Shown: piece after piece, positions 41,961 to 50,477 of the stretch
Layout: each line of letters starts with the position of its first letter
Position numbering within the stretch: position 1 is the stretch's first letter
Assembly: GCF_029910235.1 (NCBI RefSeq)
Contig: NZ_CP112874.1
Span: forward strand, 2,480,001-2,544,000
From: Pseudanabaena galeata CCNP1313
GTDB taxonomy: Bacteria > Cyanobacteriota > Cyanobacteriia > Pseudanabaenales > Pseudanabaenaceae
Direction of reading: 5' to 3'
DNA length: 64,000 nt
Notes under the pieces: model-generated
The model's input: the letters and a program-made list of their open reading frames with translations, nothing else
The model's database searches: none
Told to the model about the DNA's origin: nothing
Translations under genes and position numbers: made by a program

Positions 41961-42841
41961 TCTGGATTGCGATCTGCCTCATGATCGACTGGTTGCAGAG
42001 AAGCATTGGAGAAATCCGTACAATTCAAATTTGCACCGTTTAGATTTGTCCCTAGTAAAAATGCACCGTTAAAATTAGCTTTATAACAATTGGATTTACT
42101 AAGATTTGCACCCTCTAGACATGCGCGACCTAACTGAGCGTCAACCAAAAATGCACCGTTAAGATCAGCATCTTGGAGATCAGCATCATTTAGATTTGCA
42201 TTGCTTAGATTAGCTCCACTCAGATCTGCTTTGGATAATAAAGCGTCACAGAGGTTAACTGCATACAAGTTTGCATGGGAAAGATCTGAAGCCGAGAAAT
42301 TTGCATGACTAAGATTAGCTTCGCTAAAACTTGCCCCACTTAGATTAGCGCCTTCAAGATTAGCTCCATTTAGTTTTGCCCCATCTAAGTTTGCTCCTTT
42401 CAAAAATGCTTCTGCGAGATTTGCTCCCTCTAGATTGGCTCCGACTAGAGACACACAACTTAAATTGGCTCCTGTCAAGTCAGAGTTGACGAGACTCACG
42501 GCATTGAGATTTGCGCCAGTTAGGTCAGCATCCCTTAGATTAGCCCGTTCCAACCTAGCACCATGCAAATCAGCCTTAATCAGACTAGCACCATTTAGAT
42601 CCGCCTCACAGAGATTTGCATCGCTGAGGCTAGCGCGGTAGAGGACAGTAGTATTTAGCTTTGCACCGTACAAATTGGCTTCATTTAAAGTAGTGCAGGA
42701 TAGGTTAGCTTCACTCAGATTGGCATTAGCCAAATTGATTGCGGTCAAACCCACACCACTAAGATTTTCTCGGCTGAGATCGATATCACTAAAATCTCGA
42801 AAGCCTTGATTATAGCGATCGATCAGTTCTCTAGCTTTCAT
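41942..42841 (-). CDS. Pentapeptide-repeat protein
   Basis: 299 residues from the ATG at 42841 (MKARELIDRYNQGFRDFSDI, a typical pre-helix cap; an upstream ATG is less fitting). About 48 tandem A(D/N)LxX pentapeptides, from LSRENLSGVGLT to ASLQPVDHEA, form a right-handed quadrilateral beta-helix. Roles of such proteins in cyanobacteria are mostly unknown. 64 bp downstream of a second such gene on the same strand. The last residues derive from the hairpin repeat. Confidence 0.9.
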   Translation of the reverse strand: MKARELIDRYNQGFRDFSDIDLSRENLSGVGLTAINLANANLSEANLSCTTLNEANLYGAKLNTTVLYRASLSDANLCEADLNGASLIKADLHGARLERANLRDADLTGANLNAVSLVNSDLTGANLSCVSLVGANLEGANLAEAFLKGANLDGAKLNGANLEGANLSGASFSEANLSHANFSASDLSHANLYAVNLCDALLSKADLSGANLSNANLNDADLQDADLNGAFLVDAQLGRACLEGANLSKSNCYKANFNGAFLLGTNLNGANLNCTDFSNASLQPVDHEADRNPEYVIPS

Positions 42842-42905
42842 TACTCTTTCACACCATATTTTTGCGATCGCATAGGAATAGAATTTGCCCATACCTATGC
42901 GGTTA

Positions 42906-44108
42906 TTACTTGTCCGTTGGCAAAATGGCTCCTGTCATATTTGCCCCGTCTAAATTTGTCCATAGCATGAAAGCTCCTCTCAGGTTTGTCCACAACATAA
43001 AAGCCCCTTTCAAATTAGCTCCTGTCAAACTAGCTCTAGTAAGGTTGGCGCGGTTGAGATTGGCTCTATTTAAACTAGCTCCGTTTAGTACTGCTTCGTC
43101 AAGATTTGCACCCGTTAGATTTGCTTCATTCAAAATTGCATTGTGTAAATTAGTGCGGATTAAGTAAGCACCACGTAGATCAACATTGCTCAAATCCGCA
43201 CCACTTAAATTTGCACCCATTAAGTTAGCACCACTTAAATTTGCACCACTGAGATTGGCATTGGATAGATTAACCCCGTTTAGATTTGCACCACCGAGGT
43301 TGGATTTCATCAAAAATGCCCCCGTGAGATTTGTCCAACTCAAGTCAGCTTCGGATAAGTTGGCTTCGTTCAGATTTGCCCAACTTAGATCAGAGCCTAC
43401 TAAATTTGCCTTTTCTAAATTTGCTCTTAATAAATTTGCCCAGCCCAAGTTAGCTCGACTAAGTGAACCACCACTTAAATTTGCCTCAACAAGATCAACA
43501 GCATTGAGATTGGCGGCATTTAAGATAGCACCACTGAGATCGACTCCCTGCAACTCTGCACCTGTGAGATTGGCTTCTGTCAAATCAACGTTGATCAAGC
43601 AAGCCTGACTTAGGTTTGCACCACTGAGATTGGCTTTGATCATCAGTGCGCCTGTGAAGTCCGAATCACTTAGATCGGCTCCCAATAAATTCGACTCAAT
43701 AAAAAATGTGCCATTTAGCTTAGCCCGACTGAGATTTGCACCGTTAAGACAGGCTCCTGTGAGGGTGGCAAGACTGAGATCGGCGCTAATCAAAGATGCG
43801 CTAGTTAAATTAGCCGAATTGAGATTGGCGGCAACTAAATAGGCTTCATTGAGACAGGCTCTTTGAAGATCGGCTTTGATTAAGAAAGCGGAGGTAAGAT
43901 TTGCTTCGGTTAAATTTGCTTCGACCAGATTGACTCTGGTTAAATCAGCTCTATGAAGAAATGCACCTGTGAGGTTCGCTTTGGCAAGCATCGCATCTGC
44001 AAGTTTAGCCCCACTGAGATTAACGCGCTTGAGATCTGCTCCTTTGAGGTTGATTCCTTCTAGGCTCGATTTGGTAAGATTTGCTTTAGTAAAGTCAGTA
44101 AGATTCAC
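42906..44108 (-). CDS. Pentapeptide-repeat protein
   Basis: 400 residues made almost wholly of A(D/N)LxX pentapeptides (about 77 turns' worth of fifths), beginning FTKANLTKSSLEGINLKGAD without a capping domain and ending LWTNLRGAFMLWTNLDGANM. The pair MLWTNLRGAF/MLWTNLDGAN is a recent local duplication. GTG start at 44108 with GAGG five to eight bases upstream. Probably co-transcribed with 41942-42841. Confidence 0.9.
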   Translation of the reverse strand: MNLTDFTKANLTKSSLEGINLKGADLKRVNLSGAKLADAMLAKANLTGAFLHRADLTRVNLVEANLTEANLTSAFLIKADLQRACLNEAYLVAANLNSANLTSASLISADLSLATLTGACLNGANLSRAKLNGTFFIESNLLGADLSDSDFTGALMIKANLSGANLSQACLINVDLTEANLTGAELQGVDLSGAILNAANLNAVDLVEANLSGGSLSRANLGWANLLRANLEKANLVGSDLSWANLNEANLSEADLSWTNLTGAFLMKSNLGGANLNGVNLSNANLSGANLSGANLMGANLSGADLSNVDLRGAYLIRTNLHNAILNEANLTGANLDEAVLNGASLNRANLNRANLTRASLTGANLKGAFMLWTNLRGAFMLWTNLDGANMTGAILPTDK

Positions 44109-44478
44109 GCCTGCCTCATTTTGATTCGTTGTACTCGTTACATCTCAAGAAGATTTTTAGACATATTTTTGAATTAATTAAATATGTAAGCTTTATTTAT
44201 TTCTCCTTGATTTGGCTTGACAAGATGGCTGCGTCTCAATTTCTAGGGATCATGATGGTTCATGATGTATTTCCTAACTTCTAGAATGTTTTTATAAAGT
44301 AAAGCGCTTCGCGATGAACTCTATAACTTCTACAATTGGAATGATTTGTTATAAAATACGACGCTTTGCGATGAACTTTATAACTTCTATAAATACAATA
44401 CATGAGGAAAATGAAGATGCGATCGCCTTGCAATATTTGGCTTAGATACTCAAGTTTTGATTAAGGTTTTGATAACGA
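44109..44478. other. Gap between pentapeptide genes and cobA
   Basis: Divergent promoters expected. The only structure seen is the direct repeat at 44291/44348. A MKMRSPCNIWLRYSSF-like short frame near 44412 has no support. Confidence 0.5.
44291..44393. repeat. Two imperfect ~45-bp direct repeats upstream of cobA
   Basis: 44291-44335 and 44348-44393 share GCGATGAACT-TATAACTTCTA and TATAAA-TA flanks with a CGCTTCG/CGCTTTG step. They lie 85-190 bp before the cobA ATG and could be a regulatory or leftover repeat. Confidence 0.6.
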
Positions 44479-45258
44479 ATGACAAATACTGATTTACAAC
44501 AAGTTATTCAGCCTGCCTCAGATCGGTTTTTAGGTAAGGTTTATTTAGTTGGTGCAGGACCTGGGGACTCAGGGTTGATGACTCTGAAAGGCAAAGCATT
44601 ATTAGAAACCTGTGATGTAGTGCTTTACGATGCTTTGGTCAGCGATGAGATTCTGGCGATGATTAATCCGATCGCCGAAAAAATTCATGCGGGTAAGCGA
44701 CGTGGTAATCATTCTTTGCTGCAAGAAGAGACTACGAAGTTATTAATTGAGAAAGCTCAGGAACATTCCATAGTGGTGCGCTTGAAAGGGGGAGATCCGT
44801 TTATTTTTGGGCGTGGTGGCGAAGAGCTTGCCGACTTGCGAGCGGCGGGAATAGCAGTGGAGGTTGTCCCCGGTATTACTTCAGGGATTGCGGCTCCAGC
44901 CTATGCAGGTATTCCCCTGACCCATCGTGATTTTAGCTCGTCGGTAATTTTTGTGACAGGGCATGAGTCGGCGGGGAAATATCGTCCTCAGATTAACTGG
45001 ACAGCGATCGCACAAGCTGCGGAAACGATAGTGGTCTATATGGGATTACATAATTTAGGTGAAATTGTTCCCAAAGTAATCGCGGCTGGCTTGCCTGAAA
45101 CAACACCTGTAGCTTTAATTCGTCAGGGAACCCGCGCCGATCAGTCTGAATTAATTGGCTGTTTGGGTAATATTGTTGAACTTGTTCAAGAAAGTAACTT
45201 TACGCCACCTGCGATCGCTGTCATCGGCAATATTGTCAATTTTCGCAATTGCATCTGA
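44479..45258 (+). CDS. cobA: Uroporphyrinogen-III C-methyltransferase
   Basis: Methylates uroporphyrinogen III twice to precorrin-2, leading to siroheme and cobalamin. 259 residues: VYLVGAGPGDSGLMTLKGKA, VVLYDALVS, GKRRGNHSLLQEE, VVRLKGGDPFIFGRGGEE, VVPGITSGIAAPAYAGIPLTHR as separate blocks along the chain, all standard. Monofunctional (no CysG or HemD fusion). ATG start. Confidence 0.96.
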   Translation: MTNTDLQQVIQPASDRFLGKVYLVGAGPGDSGLMTLKGKALLETCDVVLYDALVSDEILAMINPIAEKIHAGKRRGNHSLLQEETTKLLIEKAQEHSIVVRLKGGDPFIFGRGGEELADLRAAGIAVEVVPGITSGIAAPAYAGIPLTHRDFSSSVIFVTGHESAGKYRPQINWTAIAQAAETIVVYMGLHNLGEIVPKVIAAGLPETTPVALIRQGTRADQSELIGCLGNIVELVQESNFTPPAIAVIGNIVNFRNCI

Positions 45259-45293
45259 ATGTTAGACTAAATCCTTTGAAGGGAAAAAAGCTA

Positions 45294-45674
45294 ATGACAA
45301 ATAGTAAAGCGAGTATTCCTGCTGAAATCGAGGATAATAACCATCGTCTTGAAATACAAATACAGGATATTTTAGAGGCGATCTCGGCTACGGAGTCATT
45401 TGTATCAGAGATAGATTTTATGCAGTTTAGTCGCGACCAAAAAACAATTTTTGCAGTAGAAAGGGCGATTGGGCTGATCGGTGCAACGGCGAAGCGATTG
45501 CCGATTAGTTTTATGGATCAGTATCCCCAAATTAACTGGCGACGTTTGGCTAGTGTAGGTGATAGTTTGATGTTTGGCTATTTAGAAGTGGATCTCAATA
45601 CTTTGTGGGAGTTAACTCACCATGATGTGCCTTTTATCAAAGAGTTAATGCGAAAGGCGATCGCCAATTTATAA
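45294..45674 (+). CDS. HepT/DUF86-like HEPN protein lacking its catalytic motif
   Basis: 126 residues. Helical HEPN layout with IQDILEAISATESFV, FAVERAIGLIGATAKRLP and the tail GYLEVDLNTLWELTHHDVPF, clearly the DUF86 (HepT) family. The RNase motif, normally R-x4-H-x-Y (RDKLIHGYF), reads GDSLMFGYL: G89 replaces Arg and F94 replaces His, only Y96 remains. No MNT nucleotidyltransferase partner adjoins. So it is either a dead toxin or a repurposed helical protein. Start chosen at ATG 45294 (AAGGG upstream); the frame is open to TTG 45249 inside cobA. Confidence 0.82.
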   Translation: MTNSKASIPAEIEDNNHRLEIQIQDILEAISATESFVSEIDFMQFSRDQKTIFAVERAIGLIGATAKRLPISFMDQYPQINWRRLASVGDSLMFGYLEVDLNTLWELTHHDVPFIKELMRKAIANL

Positions 45675-45732
45675 CTCTATAGCTGTCACTATTCTTGTTA
45701 GGACATACAGCGCTTTGCGCTCACACTATTTG

Positions 45733-45763
45733 AAAAAAGGCAGCACTTCGTGCTGCCTTTTTT
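45733..45763. terminator. Bidirectional terminator, 14-bp arms, loop ttc
   Basis: AAAAAAGGCAGCAC / GTGCTGCCTTTTTT between convergent genes; overlaps the stop of the DUF429-like gene. Confidence 0.88.
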
Positions 45764-46568
45764 ATGCACAAATCCATCCTTCGAGGCGATCGCAGGTTTC
45801 AGGAATCCCATAATTTACTTGTCGAGAAGCCTGTGCTGCTTGAATTGCCGCAAGTACAGCATCGATTGTGTCTCCCGACGCATCACCTACACATTCCCCG
45901 TCAAGCTGTTGATTAACTTCGACTACAAAGCCGTATTTTGATGAAGAAAGAGGCGATCGCACCTGATTAATTATTTCTTGGCGCAAAAATTTCATTTCCG
46001 AGGTTTGTTTTTGCTTGCTATCGGATTTATAGCTTTGCTTACCAATGATGCTTCTTGCGATTAGGGCAGGGTAAATCTCCATGACAATGCGTGGATCGTC
46101 AGTGGGATGACAAGGCAAAATGCTAAACCCAGCCTTAAGCATTCTAGGTGCGCCTTCAAAAAACATTTTCCCAACAGGTACACCATAAATTTTCATCGGA
46201 CTAATTGCGCCTGTGAGCCGATCAGTTTGACGCAAATGTTCGCGATCGCCATTAGCTCGACCCTGACGATATTGATTTAAGGTTTCCACAAATTCTTGCT
46301 TTGTCATTTGTCCAATGTGAGCAACATATTCCGCCCAAGTTTCTCCCCATTGCAAGTTCTCGATTAATTTACGAGGCTGTCCTAAAGGAAAATCCACCCC
46401 TGCAATCCAAGATGGCGATTGCTGGAGAAAATCCATGAAAGAGAGCAAGTCTGTAAAGCGATAGAACTTCTCAATATGCAAAATATCTGCTTCTAAAAAT
46501 GACTCTACACAAGTAATTACCTTAGTTTTGCTAGGTGCACTCGTAAAATCAATTCCATATATTTTCAT
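45762..46568 (-). CDS. DUF429-like RNase H-fold protein
   Basis: 268 residues. GIDFTSAPSKTKVIT at the N-terminus, WIAGVDFPLGQPRKL, VMEIYPALIARSIIG and GDTIDAVLAAIQAA at the C-terminus give the acidic residues of an RNase H-like fold, as in DUF429 proteins. These are predicted nucleases of unknown role. Isolated between convergent and codirectional neighbours. Confidence 0.78.
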   Translation of the reverse strand: MKIYGIDFTSAPSKTKVITCVESFLEADILHIEKFYRFTDLLSFMDFLQQSPSWIAGVDFPLGQPRKLIENLQWGETWAEYVAHIGQMTKQEFVETLNQYRQGRANGDREHLRQTDRLTGAISPMKIYGVPVGKMFFEGAPRMLKAGFSILPCHPTDDPRIVMEIYPALIARSIIGKQSYKSDSKQKQTSEMKFLRQEIINQVRSPLSSSKYGFVVEVNQQLDGECVGDASGDTIDAVLAAIQAAQASRQVNYGIPETCDRLEGWICA

Positions 46569-46575
46569 GATGGTC

Positions 46576-46619
46576 TCAAACTAGAAATGACGCGGCTTTG
46601 CCGTGCCATTTCTAGTTTG
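46576..46619. repeat. Hairpin, 20-bp arms with two mismatches
   Basis: CAAACTAGAAATGACGCGGC / GCCGTGCCATTTCTAGTTTG, loop ttt; between the kinase gene end and the DUF429-like gene start. Confidence 0.7.
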
Positions 46620-46623
46620 CCTT

Positions 46624-48348
46624 TTATCTATCTCTAACTTTGATTTCGATTTGTGGAGGTGGAGGTGTGGGTGTTGCCGTAGGTGTTGGAGAGCTAGGAC
46701 TAGGTGTTCCTGCTGTGGGAGTTGGTGATACTAATGGAGAAATTAAGGGAGGAGTTGTGGGACTGGCCGTTGGTTGAGCGATCGCCGTCTCCTTCAGATT
46801 GAGTTTTAATTGATAGGGGATCTCAGAAGTGCCGCCAATACCCTTGATCTGCACGACATAGGCTCCATCAGACGTAATGGGGACATCGGCATTGACAACA
46901 TTAACAGCATTGGATAGGGGAACCCCTTGAGCATTCAGGACAGTAAGTAATAGTCCATTACCTGTAATTGCTGTACTGAGCAATTGACCAGACTTAGCCT
47001 GAATTGTATAAGTATGTGTGCCATCGCCCACTAGCTTGTTAGGAAAGAAAGAATCTTTGTTAACTTCTAAATTGATAACTTGATTTATAGAAGTATTGGA
47101 AATGGTTGCCGATGTTGGACTAGGACTAGCTTCAGGTACTATCGGCTTGACAGGTATCGCTGGATTATTGACAATAACTGCGGGCTGATTATTTCGCATC
47201 ATTGCTGGTAAAGCAAAAGCAGCAATTACCGCTACTACTGCCAACAGTCCACCAAATAGAAATAGAACTCCTGAGTTAGAGCTAGCAGATGGAGCGGGAA
47301 CTGTTCGACGAGTGGTGGAGCTAGATTTGTAAGAAGTCGCCACATTAGAGTTAGCTAATTTGTCCGTTCCATTAAGAACAGTTGTCCTGACAATCTTGCT
47401 TGTTGTGGCTTGACGTTCCACTTCAGTCATCGTCGCAAAGGTGCTAATACCTTGATTGACCTCACGCACTGATTGATAGCGTTGTGTATAGTGATATCGC
47501 ACCATCCGAGTTAATACCATGGCTAGTCCGTTACTAACCTGCGCTTTATCGCGCCAGACTAGTTCCCCCGTAGCAGGATCGGTTGGCAGATCAGTGGAAC
47601 CGTAACCTGTAAGGGCCTTAATCGCCACCATACCCAGAGCATAGATATCACTGCTGTAAGTTGGTCTCCCTGCACATTGCTCACTGGGCATATAACCAGG
47701 TGTGCCGATGGTGACCGTAAATCGTGATTCCCCTTTCTCATTGGCGGTCAGTTGGGTACTAGCATCTTGCATAGCTCTCACCGCACCAAAGTCAATTAGG
47801 ACAATTTTGCGGTCTTTTTTGCGGCGAATTAAGTTGTCTGGCTTAATATCGCGATGGATTACCCCCTCTGAATGAACAAATTCCAAAACATCAAGAACAT
47901 CTTTCAAAACTTGAATTACTTCAACTTCGCTGAGTTGTTTGTCTCGCACTGGTGCATCAATATTGGCAAGTTCCGCCAGAATCCGATCTTGCGGTTCATT
48001 ATCTAAATCTGACACTTCAGGCAAAGGAGCCTTGAGTTCGTCATGAAGCGATCGCCCTTCTACAAATTCTTGCACTAAAAAGAACTGCTTATCTTCCTCA
48101 AAATAGGCAAGCAATTGCGGGATCTGGTCATGCCTGCCTAGCTTTTCGAGAGTTTCTGCCTCAGTGTTAAATAGCCGTCTTGCCTCGCGAATAAAACTAG
48201 GATCATCACTAGCGGGTTTTAATTGCTTGACGACGCAGGGTGGCGATCCAGGTCGGCGCATATCCCTCGCGATAAATGTATGCCCAAATCCACCTGCACC
48301 GATCTGCTTAATTAGTTTGTAACGTCCATCAAGTACTTTGGCTGGCAT
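46624..48348 (-). CDS. Membrane-anchored Ser/Thr protein kinase (Hanks type)
   Basis: 574 residues. Kinase domain 8-~310: glycine loop GAGGFGHT (17-24), VVK with K41, HRDIKPDN (165-172), DFG (186-188) and TPGYMPSEQC in the activation segment. A ~20-residue acidic insert (about 108-135) lies in the N-lobe to C-lobe hinge region. One span at ~360-382 (VLFLFGGLLAVVAVIAAFAL), then an extracytoplasmic domain resembling a pre-peptidase C-type beta domain (YTIQAKSGQLLSTAI...AYVVQIKGIG) and a Pro/Thr/Ser tail. Signals sensed are unknown. Confidence 0.92.
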   Translation of the reverse strand: MPAKVLDGRYKLIKQIGAGGFGHTFIARDMRRPGSPPCVVKQLKPASDDPSFIREARRLFNTEAETLEKLGRHDQIPQLLAYFEEDKQFFLVQEFVEGRSLHDELKAPLPEVSDLDNEPQDRILAELANIDAPVRDKQLSEVEVIQVLKDVLDVLEFVHSEGVIHRDIKPDNLIRRKKDRKIVLIDFGAVRAMQDASTQLTANEKGESRFTVTIGTPGYMPSEQCAGRPTYSSDIYALGMVAIKALTGYGSTDLPTDPATGELVWRDKAQVSNGLAMVLTRMVRYHYTQRYQSVREVNQGISTFATMTEVERQATTSKIVRTTVLNGTDKLANSNVATSYKSSSTTRRTVPAPSASSNSGVLFLFGGLLAVVAVIAAFALPAMMRNNQPAVIVNNPAIPVKPIVPEASPSPTSATISNTSINQVINLEVNKDSFFPNKLVGDGTHTYTIQAKSGQLLSTAITGNGLLLTVLNAQGVPLSNAVNVVNADVPITSDGAYVVQIKGIGGTSEIPYQLKLNLKETAIAQPTASPTTPPLISPLVSPTPTAGTPSPSSPTPTATPTPPPPQIEIKVRDR

Positions 48349-48390
48349 GGCGATCGCCCCTCTAGTTATAGGCTATGGCAAGTGGGAAAT

Positions 48391-48469
48391 TTGCTATATG
48401 TTGTAAGATTTGCAGAGTTTTGAGAACGCTCCGAAGGGTCGCTCTCAAAACTCATCTAGGATTGCTATG
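48391..48469. repeat. TTGCTATA-flanked hairpin element, degraded
   Basis: GAGTTTTGAGA / TCTCAAAACTC inner arms with a mismatched centre; right flank CTAGGATTGCTATG and left flank TTGCTATA resemble the ends of the 92-bp elements. Confidence 0.6.
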
Positions 48470-48536
48470 TTTCATTGTATAGGATCAGTTAGTTCTGCAA
48501 AACTTCAGCGCTGTAAGTCCAGTAATTCTCGTTATA

Positions 48537-48633
48537 AAAATCGGTTTTCTGAAAGCCCGCCGTTGGCGGGCTTTCAGAAAACCGATTTTGGTGTTTCCAG
48601 TGCCAAAGGCACTGGAAACACCAAAATCGGTTT
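48537..48633. repeat. Composite repeat B+A with a shared middle arm
   Basis: Hairpin B (48537-48589; AAAATCGGTTTTCTGAAAGC + CCGCC, loop gtt) and hairpin A (48579-48633; AAACCGATTTTGGTGTTTCC + AGTGCC, loop aaa). The 11 bases 48579-48589 belong to both stems, so the two full structures compete. Confidence 0.88.
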
Positions 48634-48700
48634 CATAATTAAGAATTGCTGCTGTAAGTCGTATCATAGATAAGAAAAATATTCTCTTGCCTCAAAGTTA

Positions 48701-49102
48701 ATGAACTTGACTGCTGACACGAACATACTTACTCAACAACTCCAGAACATTGATGAGCAATTATCAAAGCGATCGCTAGCTCTCGATCCTAGTGGCTACT
48801 TTATTATTTATGTAGATCGCCAACAAAATTTAATTTGTGCGAAACACTACAGCAATATCATCAATGAGCAGGGCTTAGCCGTTGATCCTGAGACAGGAAA
48901 GCCAATTCCTGCTAGAGGTAAAGTTGATCGCCAAGCAGTGCAGTTATTTACAGGTCGTACTGCTAAGGAACTATGTGTAGAAATCTTTGAAAACACCCAG
49001 CCTTGTCCTGTTACACTATTTGACCATGCTGCATATTTAGGACGTGAAGCGCAACGAGCAGAATTAGCAATGTTGCAGCAACAAGAATATATCCAAGACT
49101 AG
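48701..49102 (+). CDS. DUF4346 family protein
   Basis: 133-residue cyanobacterial protein. LALDPSGYFIIYVDRQQNLI, INEQGLAVDPETGKPIPARG and FTGRTAKELCVEIFE followed by HAAYLGREAQRAELAM match DUF4346 as I remember it. Function unknown; a link to pterin-binding enzymes exists because the domain is also found fused to them. Stands alone upstream of prmA, 79 bp away. Confidence 0.78.
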   Translation: MNLTADTNILTQQLQNIDEQLSKRSLALDPSGYFIIYVDRQQNLICAKHYSNIINEQGLAVDPETGKPIPARGKVDRQAVQLFTGRTAKELCVEIFENTQPCPVTLFDHAAYLGREAQRAELAMLQQQEYIQD

Positions 49103-49181
49103 ATATTGTTACGATATTCAGCGCTTCACATGATCGCATATACCCAAATATAATCATTCATATCATAGTCATAAGCGCCAG

Positions 49182-50105
49182 ATGTCACCTTTGAGCCTTA
49201 CCTCTAATAACAGTTGGTGGGAAATCCAAGTTATAGCCGAACAGTCTCTAGAAGAGCAGATTTTCTGGCGATTACAAAATTTTGGCTGTCAAGGAATGGC
49301 AAGCCAAAAAAAAGATGGAGAGATTCGCGTTAGTAGTTATTTGCCTGTTGAAAAAGGTAATGTTTTAGATTTAGCGGCTTTGGCGCTATGGCTAAAGCAA
49401 GATGCGATCGCTTGGAATTACGAAGCACCAATTACGCAATGGACAGTAATTAACGACGAGGATTGGTCATCGAGCTGGAAACAGCATTGGAGTCCTCAGG
49501 AAATCGGTGACATGTTGGTAATTTATCCAGCTTGGATTGATCCACCCACCGATGGCGATCGCAAAATTCTACGTCTCGATCCTGGTAGTGCTTTTGGTAC
49601 TGGCGCTCATGCCACAACACAGCTTTGTTTAGAAGCTTTAGAAATGCGTCTTTGGGGTGCAAAACCTGAAGATAATATTGTGGTTGCCGATGTTGGTTGT
49701 GGTTCAGGGATTCTCAGTATTGGGGCTTTGCTGATTGGAGCAAGTCAAACCTATGCGATCGATAATGACATTCTGGCGATCAAGGCAACTAATCACAATC
49801 GTCAACTGAATGATATTCCTGAAGATAAAATCTGGGTTGCAGAGGGCAGTATTCAAGATTTGATTGCCCATATGCCCGCTCCTGCGAATGGGTTTACCTG
49901 TAATATTCTTGCCGATATCATTGTTGATATGGTTCCCCATTTCGATAAGCTGGTTGGTGAAAATGGCTGGGGAATTTTAAGTGGAATTTTGGTCGAGCAA
50001 GTACCAAAGGTGGCTGAGGCTCTGGATGCCTACAAATGGGTAATTGCTACTTTTTGGAAGCGCCAAGAATGGGCTTGTTTGACAATTAGGCGATCGGAAT
50101 ATTAG
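49182..50105 (+). CDS. prmA: Ribosomal protein L11 methyltransferase
   Basis: Trimethylates L11. 307 residues: N-terminal substrate domain (WWEIQVIAEQSLEEQIFWRL), WSSSWKQHWSPQEIGDMLVI, DPGSAFGTGAHATTQLCLEA (PrmA signature) and SAM motif VVADVGCGSGILSIGAL, then NILADIIVDM (NPPY-like position). The last codons and stop lie in the perfect palindrome at 50095. Confidence 0.96.
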   Translation: MSPLSLTSNNSWWEIQVIAEQSLEEQIFWRLQNFGCQGMASQKKDGEIRVSSYLPVEKGNVLDLAALALWLKQDAIAWNYEAPITQWTVINDEDWSSSWKQHWSPQEIGDMLVIYPAWIDPPTDGDRKILRLDPGSAFGTGAHATTQLCLEALEMRLWGAKPEDNIVVADVGCGSGILSIGALLIGASQTYAIDNDILAIKATNHNRQLNDIPEDKIWVAEGSIQDLIAHMPAPANGFTCNILADIIVDMVPHFDKLVGENGWGILSGILVEQVPKVAEALDAYKWVIATFWKRQEWACLTIRRSEY

Positions 50106-50144
50106 AGAACAAGGGGCTTAAGCCCCTTGTTCTCTAATATTCCG
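50095..50144 (+). terminator. 50-bp perfect palindrome at the end of prmA
   Basis: CGGAATATTAGAGAACAAGG + GGCTT followed directly by its complement, no spacer. The prmA stop TAG is inside the first arm. Confidence 0.9.
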
Positions 50145-50171
50145 TAGGGGGCAATCCGTGAATTGCTCCTA
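50144..50171. repeat. GTAGGGGCAATT-type hairpin, degraded
   Basis: GTAGGGGGCAATCC / GAATTGCTCCTAC with a one-base bulge; relative of 16684. Confidence 0.55.
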
Positions 50172-50176
50172 CATTT

Positions 50177-50279
50177 TATAGCAACGCAAAAGATAGAACC
50201 CAAAAAGATGAGTGGCGGCGCTTCGCGCCGCCACTCATCTTTTTGGGTTTATGTCCTAAGCAACACTTACATTGCTATA
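50177..50279. mobile_element. TATAGCAACG-ended MITE-like element with GC-core hairpin
   Basis: Ends TATAGCAACG / CATTGCTATA; inner 25-bp perfect stem at 50197-50249 (AACCCAAAAAGATGAGTGGC + GGCGC, loop ttc). The stem AAAAAGATGAGTGGCGGCGC is repeated at 54314-54426. Confidence 0.8.
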
Positions 50280-50337
50280 TAACAAAGCCCCTCACTTCTT
50301 GGGCTTTGATTTGTCCTACAGCGCTTTGTGCTCAAAC

Positions 50338-50394
50338 CCACAAGAAAATTTTTGAAAGCGTTGCTTTGCAACGCTTTCAAAAATTTTCTTGTGG
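50338..50394. repeat. Hairpin, 27-bp arms, loop ttt; twin of 12410
   Basis: CCACAAGAAAATTTTTGAAA + GCGTTGC. Flanks GCGCTTTGTGCTCAAAC and TTCGTTTGATCGGTAA are those of the 12410 copy in reverse, loop inverted as well. Confidence 0.88.
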
Positions 50395-50477
50395 TTCGTT
50401 TGATCGGTAATTGCGGTAACGTCGGTACGCCGCAAATGGCGATATCGAACTCACTTTATACTTAACAAGATTGGCTA

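Larger units (their letters stand above)
48349..48700. other. 352-bp gap with three palindromic units
   Basis: Divergent intergenic region; holds the element at 48391 and the two-hairpin composite at 48537. Reading frames here are products of the repeats. Confidence 0.65.

Noticed and set aside
42435-43842. Plus-strand frames antisense to the pentapeptide genes
   Set aside because: They follow from the five-codon repeat being free of stops on the other strand; composition is repetitive (LAPFRSA..., KLAPLKFA...) and no start signals are present.
48410-48673. Frames over the 48391-48633 repeats on both strands
   Set aside because: Products of palindromes; no family resemblance.
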